Of a stretch of DNA of 38,708 bases, positions 32,302-38,708 are shown piece by piece. The DNA is from Candidatus Levybacteria bacterium CG_4_9_14_0_2_um_filter_35_21 (GTDB taxonomy: Bacteria > Patescibacteriota > Microgenomatia > Levybacterales > UBA12049): positions 1-38,708 of the forward strand of contig PFRF01000008.1 of the NCBI GenBank assembly GCA_002788395.1, written 5' to 3'. The position numbers and the translations under genes are program-made. Below the pieces are notes generated by a model. It made no database searches and was not told where the DNA came from. It worked only from the letters and a program-made list of their open reading frames with translations. Positions within the stretch are counted from its first letter, which is position 1. Every line of letters starts with the position of its first letter.

Positions 32302-32466
32302 ATGAAATTAAATTACTCCTCACGATTTAAGAAGAGAGTGAATAAAAAAGGTGAATATTTATCTTCGGGATCTAGAAATATTAACTTTTCTGGATTTAGT
32401 TCCTTTGGCAATCTAATTAATGAGATAAGTAAATTACTTAAAAATATTAATTCTTTTCTCCCTTGA
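32302..32466 (+). CDS. Possible 54-residue basic peptide
   Basis: ATG 32302 to TGA 32464-32466 encodes a Ser-, Asn- and Lys-rich peptide (MKLNYSSRFKKRVNKKGEY at the start). No family is recognised and there is no SD; AT-rich bases precede it. It is the only reading frame of note between the terminator and the rRNA promoter. The rest of 32197-32571 holds a hairpin at 32543-32570 (CACCAC/GTGGTG) and no other gene. Confidence 0.3.
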   Translation: MKLNYSSRFKKRVNKKGEYLSSGSRNINFSGFSSFGNLINEISKLLKNINSFLP

Positions 32467-32571
32467 CCCAGCCATATCTTACCGTTCGGCTTTTCAGAAC
32501 TATTCGTTCACGCCTCAAGGAGCGATTATCGGCGGGTCTGCGCACCACCCTTTTTTGGAAAAGAGTGGTGC

Positions 32572-32600
32572 TTGACACCTTTTTAAGGCTGTGTTAAGAT
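32572..32600 (+). promoter_or_regulatory. rRNA operon promoter
   Basis: TTGACA (32572-32577), 17-nt spacer, TAAGAT (32595-32600) with TGT before it (extended -10). It is the only strong promoter before tRNA-Ala and 23S. Between it and the tRNA lies CCCGT-T-ACGGG (about 32673-32683). Confidence 0.7.
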
Positions 32601-32770
32601 ACTTAAACGAGTTCTGCTTTGAGCGGAAATTATTCGTATTTATGAGGAAACTTTTTAAAATAGTAGTTTGTACCCGTTACGGGCCTCAATTTTCTGGTTA
32701 AAAACGATTAATTTTTCTTCTTTGGCAAATTCTCGATTGACATTTCTATTTGTAGTTTGGTCCTAATTTC

Positions 32771-32843
32771 GGGCCGGTAGCTTAGCTGGTAGAGCGTCGC
32801 GTTTGCATCGCGAAGGTCGAGAGTTCGAATCTCTTCCGGTCCA
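32771..32843 (+). tRNA. tRNA-Ala(UGC)
   Basis: Full cloverleaf with acceptor GGGCCGG/CCGGTCC including the Ala identity pair G3-U70, D arm GCTT/AGC region with GG, anticodon loop TTTGCAT (UGC), T arm GAGAG-TTCGAAT-CTCTT, A73, no encoded CCA. It sits in the usual spacer position before 23S. Confidence 0.95.
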
Positions 32844-32903
32844 CAAAATGACCGAAGAGATGAGAAGCAAGGTCCCCGTCAGGGGAAATCTCTTCCGGTC
32901 CAC
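32828..32903. repeat. Direct repeat of the tRNA-Ala 3' end
   Basis: AATCTCTTCCGGTCCAC at 32828-32844 (T-arm end and acceptor) recurs exactly at 32887-32903. Between them is an imperfect inverted copy (GACCGAAGAGAT, about 32849-32860), so the segment can fold on the tRNA end. This resembles an attachment-site duplication around a very small insert. Confidence 0.75.
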
Positions 32904-32914
32904 CAACTTAGCGT

Positions 32915-32981
32915 TTGGTCTTTAGTCTTTGGTCTTTCGTAACGGATGTTCTCCGTCAAAGACCAGAGACTAGTGACTAAT
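32915..32981. repeat. Complementary heptamer arrays in the tRNA-23S spacer
   Basis: TTGGTCT, TTAGTCT, TTGGTCT (32915-32935) and GACCAGA, GACTAGT, GACTAAT (32961-32981). The two arrays are partly complementary and flank ACGGA/TCCGT, so they could form one long spacer hairpin. Confidence 0.65.
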
Positions 32982-33065
32982 AGCCCATTGTTGTTTTGTG
33001 TGTAGCGCTTGCTAGAAAAGACTCTAGCCGCTACACACTAGATAATAATGATTTGGCTCTTTGAC

Positions 33066-33080
33066 AAGTGAGGAGAAGAA
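33066..33080 (+). other. 23S processing stalk, 5' strand
   Basis: AAGTGAGGAGAAGAA pairs with TTCTTCTCTTCACTT at 38035-38049 (14 of 15 positions), enclosing 23S as expected for an RNase III substrate. Confidence 0.8.
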
Positions 33081-33628
33081 TTTCCGTTTAATTTTTCTGT
33101 TAGCAATAACAGGAAATTTAACGGAATTAAAGATAATTAAATCTACTCATAATGCCGATAATGAATGCCTAGGAGATTTTGGCCGAGGAAGGACGCATAT
33201 GGCGGCGATACTCATCGGGTAGGTGCCATAAACCTATGATCCGGTGGTGTCCGAATGGGGGAACCCCTCGCATTTTGCGAGAACCTAACATAAAGTTATA
33301 TCAGTAATGGTATATATAGTATTAGGTGGGGAACGGTGTGAACTGAAACATCTTAGTAGCACCAGGAAAAGAAATCATATGAGATTCCGTAAGTAGCGGC
33401 GAGCGAAAGCGGAGCAGTCTAAACCCGAATTTATTCGGGGGTTGCAGGGCAGACGATATTCGATGCAGTTTTTTCTAGTAGAAGGACTTGGAATAGTCCC
33501 CCATAGAAAGTGAAAGGCTTGTAAACGAAAGAAAAGACTCCGATAGTTTGTACCTAAGTACCATGGAGCACGATAAAACTCTGTGGGAATCTGGGGCGGC
33601 CACGTTCCAAGACTAAACACCAAAATCT

Positions 33629-33667
<39 letters not shown>

Positions 33668-33723
33668 CACCCCGGGAGGGGAATGAAATAGACCTGAAAT
33701 TGTCGGCTGACAAGCAGCGAGAG

Positions 33724-33739
33724 TCCCGATTTATCGGGA
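33724..33739. repeat. CCCGAT palindrome at a 23S helix tip
   Basis: TCCCGAT-TT-ATCGGGA, perfect. Related hairpins occur at 33424-33439, 33900-33917 (GAGA loop) and 34707-34723 (CCCCGATT-T-AATCGGGG), and in intron 2 at 36018-36034. Confidence 0.65.
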
Positions 33740-34242
33740 TAATCGCGTGCCTATTGAAGAATGAACCGGTGAGTTATTGATTGCAGCGTTGGTCTAAGTT
33801 ACGTAACGTAACGGAGACATAGTGAAAGCGTGACCTAATTGGTCGTTAGTTGCAGTCAGTAGACCCGAAACTGGGTGAGCTATCCTTGAGCAGGGTGAGT
33901 CCCGATGAGAATCGGGAGGAGGCCCGAACCCGTATCCGTAGCAATGGGTTGGGATGACTTGAGGTTAGGGGCAATATGCCAAACGAACCCAGAGATAGCT
34001 GGTTCTCCCCGAAATATATTTTGGTATAGCGGGATACGTATAGAGCTTTGGAGGTAGAGCACTGAATGGTTCACGGCGGCGCAAGCTGTCGTAACCAATC
34101 AAACTCCGAATGCCAGAGCTTGTTGTATTCTAGTCAGACTCGTCGGGCTAAGCTGATGGGTCAAAAGGGAAACAGCCCAGACTACCAACTAAGGCCTCTA
34201 AATAAAAACTAAGTTTAGAAGGAAGTCAAGTTCCAGAGACAA

Positions 34243-34273
<31 letters not shown>

Positions 34274-35137
34274 TAAAGATAGCGTAACAGCTCACTGGAG
34301 GATCGGTACTTGGCGCCGAAAATTTACCGAGGATTAAGTTTTTTGCCGAAGTTGTAGAATGCGCGTAAGCGTTTTGGTAGGGGAGCGTTCTGTTTGCAGT
34401 GAAGCTGTGCTGTAAGGCGTGGTGGAGCGGACAGAAGTGAGAATGCCGGTATGAGTAGCGAGAGTCCTGTGAGAAACAGGACCGCCGAATGCCCAAGGTT
34501 TCCTCCGCAATGTAAGTCAGCGGAGGGTTAGTCGGCCCTAAGGGTGGCCCTTAATTAAAGGGGGATAGCCCGATGGACAAGTCGTTGAAATTCGACTACA
34601 GAATATGAATATTCTGAGGGGGTAACGGAGTTGGAAGATCATATCCTGCCGCAAGGTGGGACCAAGCAGCTAGGTAGGAGTAAGCGGCAAATCCCTTATT
34701 CTGTTTCCCCGATTTAATCGGGGTTTAATCGAGCTGTGAGTGAAAGTTTCCTAGTAGTAGGGAACAAGAGTGTAAATTTCAGTTTCCAAGAAACGCCTCA
34801 CTGGTCCGCCGTAAGGTGGAAAAATTCATATTTTACCGTACCAATTACCGACACAGGTGGGCTGGTCGAGTAGACTAAGGCGATCGGGAGAAAGATGTTC
34901 AAGGAACTCGGCAATAAATCTAGGCGTAACCTTTGGGAGATGCCTTACCGCGTGTAAGAACGCGGCTACAACAAAAGATTACTTAGCGACTGTTTATCTA
35001 AAACACAGGTCCCTGCAAAGCCGAAAGGCAACGTATAGGGGCTGACACCTGCCCAGTGCTGGTAAGTCAAGTATCTCTAGTGAGACAGCAATGTTCAGCT
35101 TAGGATACAAGCTCCAGTAAACGGCAGCAGTAACTAT

Positions 35138-35836
35138 AAGAAATTGTAGTTGTAAAATTTAGCTATATGCTGGAAAATCTGTACCGCAAACGGTTGAAGT
35201 ATCTGACGCTACTATGTTAAAATTAATATAGTGAAAATGCGATCAGTGCAGACAATCAGCAGGAAAGACCTTGATCGGAAAAATTTAGGCTATTTTATAG
35301 CAGGATTTGTTGAAGGAGAGGGAAGCTTTAATGTATCGCTTCGTAAAAAAAGCGACTATAAAGTTAATTGGCAAGTCGTCTTAAGTTTTAATGTTTCACA
35401 AAAAGATCCATCTATTCTTTATATCATTAAAAAAGAATTAGAATGTGGAATTATTAAGACTAGGAAAGATGGTTTGCGCTCTCTGGACACAACAAATGCT
35501 CAAGAAATAGTTGAAAAAGTTATTCCATATTTTTCTAAATACCCTTTATTATCTAAAAGTAAAATTTATAACTTTAATATTTTTTGCAAAATTTCAAAAC
35601 TTGTACAAAGTGGAGAACACAAAAATATTAATGGTTTAAAAAAGATTTCTCTCTTAAGAGAAAAATTAAATAAAGGTAAGGGGCGAACAAGAAAATATGA
35701 GTATAAAGATATATTTCCGGTTAAGGAATCCTCAGAGACTATACGCTAAACTCGTTTTACAAAACGATGATGATATAGTCCGACCTCATGGGCGACCATG
35801 AGACTCTGTAGCCAATCAGAGCACGTAACAAAAGTG
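35138..35836 (+). other. Group I intron 1 of 23S (after U1917 equivalent)
   Basis: 699 nt. Exon ..GTAACTAT | intron | AACTGTTC... P1 forms between exon AACUAU and intron GUAGUU (about 35146-35151) with the U-G splice-site pair. Core blocks: AATCAGCAGGAAAGAC (about 35254), GAGACTATACG (about 35736) and GATGATATAGTCC (about 35769). It ends in G (35836). It hosts a LAGLIDADG ORF and is clearly related to intron 2. Confidence 0.92.
35237..35749 (+). CDS. LAGLIDADG homing endonuclease of intron 1
   Basis: 170 residues from ATG 35237 (GTG 35231 is also in frame). One LAGLIDADG motif, FIAGFVEGEGSFNVSL near residues 22-37, with catalytic Glu; single-motif enzymes of this kind work as homodimers, as I-CreI does. 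It would cut intronless 23S genes and drive homing. Its N-terminus is encoded by the P4-P6 core and its last residues (SETIR) by the R/P7 strand, so the ORF is fitted into the catalytic RNA at both ends. Confidence 0.9.
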   Translation: MRSVQTISRKDLDRKNLGYFIAGFVEGEGSFNVSLRKKSDYKVNWQVVLSFNVSQKDPSILYIIKKELECGIIKTRKDGLRSLDTTNAQEIVEKVIPYFSKYPLLSKSKIYNFNIFCKISKLVQSGEHKNINGLKKISLLREKLNKGKGRTRKYEYKDIFPVKESSETIR

Positions 35837-35850
35837 AACTGTTCTATGGT
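35837..35850 (+). other. 14-nt 23S micro-exon
   Basis: AACTGTTCTATGGT, equivalent to E. coli A1918-U1931 (half of helix 69 plus the following strand), isolated between two group I introns. Its length equals the E. coli interval exactly, supporting both splice assignments. Confidence 0.85.
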
Positions 35851-36105
35851 AACTAACTTCGTTGCCTTAGAAATCGTGTTTTAGAAATCCGACTATATGC
35901 TGGAAAAACTCATGTATCCGACAATACTAGAAATAGTGAAAATTTGATCGGTGGAGTCAATCAGCAGGAAAGACTCCGATGTATCATCGGAGAATCCCCA
36001 GAGACTATACGTCGGAGTCCCAATTGAATCGGGACAAGATATAGTCCGAACTCTATAGCGATATAGAGAGTTTAGGTAATAATTTATCTAAGATTAACAA
36101 TAATG
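35851..36105 (+). other. Group I intron 2 of 23S (after U1931 equivalent)
   Basis: 255 nt, no ORF. P1: exon CUAUGGU with intron GCCUUAG (one U-U mismatch). Core AATCAGCAGGAAAGAC, GAGACTATACG and AAGATATAGTCC, ending in G (36105) before AGCGAAGTTCC. It is similar to intron 1 along most of its core, so one probably derives from the other. Confidence 0.9.
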
Positions 36106-36602
36106 AGCGAAGTTCCTTGTCGGGCGAGTTCCGACCCGCACGAATGGTAGAACGACTAAGTAACTGTCTTGAACATCTACCCGGCGAAATTGAGATGGCT
36201 GTGAAGACGCGGCCTAATTATGCATGGACAAAAAGACCCCGGGAGCTTTACTGTAGCTTGGCATTTGAAAGTTTATTTTAATTGTTTAGAATAGGAGGGA
36301 GCTTAGGCGAAATATGAAATACCTCTCTTTGAAATAAGTGATCATTACTTTTAGCCACATAAAAATCTGGCAGAAGGACAGTGTCTGGTGGGCAGTTTAA
36401 CTGGGGAAGTTGACTCCTAAAGAGTAACGGAGTCGTACAAAGGTTGGCTAGTCTTGGATGGAAATCAAGATAATAGTGCAAACGCATAAGCCAGCTTGAC
36501 TGCGAGACCTACAAGTCGAGCAGGGACGAAAGTCGGTGTTAGTGATCCTGTAATGCCTAGTGGTAGGCATACAGCTTAACGGATAAAAGCTACCCCGGGG
36601 AT

Positions 36603-37490
36603 ACATTACTGTGTCCCGATTCTGTGGTAACATAGAATCAAGTATACGGCTAATAACGGTGAAGCCCTCTTGTCTGGTGGTTACAAGTCTTTCCACTACG
36701 AGGAGGCAAAGGGTAATACCGTGGGAAGTCGGAGGAATAAATGACACGAAAACAGAAAGATATCGTAATAGGAATGATTTTAGGCGATGCTTATTTGCAA
36801 AAAACAGGTAAGCAAAACGCAAGATTACGACTTGAACAAGGAATTTCTCAGAGAAATTATCTTGAATGGAAAGTAGAACAATTACAGAACTATTTTCAAA
36901 GCAAGATAAAAGTTCTTGAACGAAATAATCCTATTTGGAATAAAACATATCAATATGTTCGAATCCAATCGACAGCAAGTCCTGATTTTGGAAAATTGCA
37001 AAACATTTTTTACAACAATTCGCAAAAGATTATTCCAAAAACTATAACAACAATCTTTAAAAACCCTCTTTCTTTAGCTGTTTGGTTTATGGATGATGGA
37101 TATTATTATCAAAGAGATAAAATAGCTTATCTTTATATTCCAAATTTTGATAAAGAAAGTATGAAGTATTTACTAGAAACGTTGAAACACAATTTCAGCC
37201 TTCTGCCGATACTTAAAAAGAAAAAAAGGGGATCTGTTCTAATCTTTAGTGTCATAGAAACGCAAAAATTGATAAGCTTAATAGGGAAACATATTATTCT
37301 ATCAATGCGTTATAAATTACCTCTTGACCCCGTATCGACTGATCGAAAGTCGCACAACGCGACAAGTAGTGAGATAGTTATTTAACTATCACACGCCGTA
37401 CCCCTGAAGTAAAAAATTTCACACTTTAGGGTGAAGATATAGTCAGTGCAGCAAGAAATTGCTGATAGGATGTAGAAATACATTTCATGA
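36603..37490 (+). other. Group I intron 3 of 23S (after U2449 equivalent)
   Basis: 888 nt, in the peptidyl-transferase-centre sequence CCGGGGAT|AACAGGCTGAT. P1: exon GGGAU with intron GUCCC (about 36613-36617). S-type segment GAAGATATAGTCAG at about 37432 with ACTATC upstream as the partner. Ends in G (37490). Different core from introns 1 and 2. Hosts a two-motif LAGLIDADG ORF. Confidence 0.9.
36741..37385 (+). CDS. Two-motif LAGLIDADG homing endonuclease of intron 3
   Basis: 214 residues. Motif 1 IVIGMILGDAYLQ (about 8-20) and motif 2 LAVWFMDDGYYYQ (about 112-124) each provide a catalytic Asp, the monomeric LAGLIDADG architecture. A strong SD (GGAGG, 36731-36735) sits 5 nt before ATG 36741. 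The last residues run into the intron core before P7. Unlike the intron 1 ORF, its start is clear of the core and independently translated. Confidence 0.93.
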   Translation: MTRKQKDIVIGMILGDAYLQKTGKQNARLRLEQGISQRNYLEWKVEQLQNYFQSKIKVLERNNPIWNKTYQYVRIQSTASPDFGKLQNIFYNNSQKIIPKTITTIFKNPLSLAVWFMDDGYYYQRDKIAYLYIPNFDKESMKYLLETLKHNFSLLPILKKKKRGSVLIFSVIETQKLISLIGKHIILSMRYKLPLDPVSTDRKSHNATSSEIVI

Positions 37491-37528
37491 ACAGGCTGAT
37501 CGCATCCAAGCGTCCACAGCGACGATGC

Positions 37529-37569
<41 letters not shown>

Positions 37570-37576
37570 GAGAAGC

Positions 37577-37636
<60 letters not shown>

Positions 37637-37777
37637 AAGACAGTTCGGTCTCTATCCTGCATAATCGTTGAGATTTGAGGGAATTTGTCCCTAGTACGAG
37701 AGGACTGGGATGAGGGAATCCCTGGTGTGTCAGTTGTTTCTTTAAAAGAGCAACGCTGAGTAGCTATATTCCCAACC

Positions 37778-37808
<31 letters not shown>

Positions 37809-37888
37809 GGTCCCCAAGATAAGATCTCGTCTTATGCTTCGCATAAGAATGATGAAGGATAAGTGCTTAAGGATTAATTAATTTGATT

Positions 37889-37902
37889 TTTATCATTTAT
37901 CA
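37889..37902. repeat. Heptamer pair inside 23S rRNA
   Basis: TTTATCA twice, within an AT-rich expansion (about 37860-37920) of a 3'-domain helix. The same unit, rotated, forms the array before acyP. Confidence 0.6.
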
Positions 37903-38109
37903 TTAATAATTTGTCATTCTCATGCGGGGCATGAGGAAGACCCCTGGGAGACTACCAGGTTGATAGGCGGGCGGTGTAAGTGCGGTAACGTATTTAGCCT
38001 ACCCGTACTAATGGTCAAGCAGTAGATTTAATTTTTCTTCTCTTCACTTTTGAGGGAGTCACGTCAAACGTGGCGACGTACAAAATTTATAATTTAAAAA
38101 GAGAAATTT

Positions 38110-38220
38110 TCTGGTGATTAGTGCGAAGTGGTAACACCTCTTCCCATTCCGAACAGAGAAGTGAAACGCTTCAGCGCCGACGATACTGGACTTGTTCCGG
38201 GACAATAAGTCATCGCCAGA
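38110..38220 (+). rRNA. 5S ribosomal RNA
   Basis: Helix I TCTGGTGA (38110-38117) with TCGCCAGA (38213-38220). Internal blocks CATTCCGAACAGAGAAGTGAAACGC and AGCGCCGACGATACT-type helix IV/V region are typical of 5S. A 14-bp outer stem (AAAAAGAGAAA and TTTCTCTTTTT) encloses it, probably for processing. Confidence 0.95.
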
Positions 38221-38232
38221 AGATTTCTCTTT

Positions 38233-38708
38233 TTAAATTTGTGGGGCTTGCAATAGGTTTAACAGGTAATTATAGGTTTTACGCAGATAACTTTGTCTAT
38301 CTATTTTTACATTTTTAATTTCCAAAATTTCCGGTGCGTCTTTTTTTACTTCTAAGTTAAGATTTTCAACTTTCTGTTTAAGAAAAAAAATAAATACTTT
38401 TCCGGGTGGGGACTTAAATTCTTTATATTTAAACTTTTGGGCAAGAAAACTGACGTTAGGAGTTTTTAGATCGCAATTTAGGCATGAATAAACGTAATAA
38501 TTGATGTTATTAAAATTATTTACGGGTAATTTAATTCGTTTTACGTTTTGATAAAATTGGTATTGCAAAAGATCTTCATCGATTACAGAATCCGGATTTA
38601 TTGCTAAAGTATCGTAGGGAAAAAAATACGGACTAATGCTTTTTGCCAGGTTATATCTAAAGAGGTTAGATAAATTTTGCTCGGTTTTCCAATTTTCTAT
38701 CCGCAAAA
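38233..38708 (-). CDS. Partial hypothetical protein at the window edge
   Basis: The C-terminal about 157 residues of an ORF that continues past the right edge; the true start is outside. It looks soluble, with Asn-, Tyr- and Lys-rich strands (NINYYVYSCLNCDLKTPNVSF) and a basic helical end. No domain recognised. It is convergent with the rRNA operon, stopping 13 nt after 5S. Confidence 0.6.
   Translation of the reverse strand, partial: LRIENWKTEQNLSNLFRYNLAKSISPYFFPYDTLAINPDSVIDEDLLQYQFYQNVKRIKLPVNNFNNINYYVYSCLNCDLKTPNVSFLAQKFKYKEFKSPPGKVFIFFLKQKVENLNLEVKKDAPEILEIKNVKIDRQSYLRKTYNYLLNLLQAPQI

Noticed and set aside
32737-32766. Second promoter (TTGACA at 32737) for tRNA-Ala
   Set aside because: No acceptable -10 at 16-18 nt spacing; the nearest hexamers (TCCTAA, CCTAAT) are poor or at spacing 18-19.
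36278-36822. Minus-strand ORFs across 23S exon 3 and intron 3
   Set aside because: Antisense to conserved rRNA and intron core.
38121-38318. 65-codon ORF over 5S
   Set aside because: It is 5S rRNA sequence plus its processing stem.

Overview
The window looks like a chromosomal segment of an AT-rich Candidate Phyla Radiation (Patescibacteria) bacterium, most plausibly of the Microgenomates type. That assignment is inference. It rests on tRNAs without encoded CCA, a 23S rRNA gene with three group I introns and LAGLIDADG ORFs, small families common in these genomes (DUF5654, DUF5678, retropepsin-like, four-helix-bundle, small GIY-YIG), and short repeats inside conserved genes. No database search was possible.

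Layout. 1-480: a DivIC/FtsB-like division gene. 512-2042: an RNA and homing-type cluster with a GIY-YIG gene, a minus-strand CAU tRNA split by a 201-nt group I intron, an HTH/LAGLIDADG-like ORF, and a second CAU tRNA that overlaps the ORF's stop. 2080-6794: murI-murD-tgt-trpS. 7084-10613: ftsH, a membrane protein and a stand-alone 5'-3' exonuclease. 10732-14551: glycosyltransferase, mutM and a DUF2079 membrane protein. 14635-17428: UMP kinase, recF, nnrD. 17443-21232: DUF5654, fic, a receiver protein and an ATP-dependent DNA ligase. 21326-25616: small conserved genes (phosphoribosyltransferase, pth, VTT membrane protein, four-helix bundle, acylphosphatase, ZIP transporter). 25621-27423 (minus): DsbA-like protein and membrane proteins. 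27585-31918: Crp/Fnr regulator, large membrane protein, trxA-trxB, DUF5678, retropepsin-like protein. 32572-38220: an rRNA operon of tRNA-Ala, 23S and 5S with its own promoter and no 16S gene. 38233 to the end: a partial minus-strand gene.

The most unusual content is the non-coding and repeat architecture. (a) 23S rRNA carries introns after positions equivalent to E. coli U1917, U1931 and U2449, leaving a 14-nt exon between the first two. (b) Tandem repeats with a constant 7-bp period but a different unit at each locus occur at about 18 places, in intergenic DNA, in frame inside genes, and inside 23S. (c) A GC-rich repeat family sits in frame inside murD, tgt, recF, pth and the glycosyltransferase. 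(d) Four loci carry a second copy of a gene end beside inserted DNA: the starts of the glycosyltransferase and fic, and the ends of trpS and tRNA-Ala. (e) At least seven genes have a -10 hexamer ending 6-9 nt before the ATG, implying leaderless mRNAs.

Functionally the segment is mostly housekeeping: cell wall precursors (murI, murD), tRNA charging, modification and recycling (trpS, tgt, pth), membrane proteolysis (ftsH), DNA repair (mutM, recF, ligase, exonuclease) and thiol redox (trxA, trxB, DsbA-like). A Crp/Fnr regulator with a 37-bp palindrome at its own promoter may control itself and the neighbouring membrane protein.
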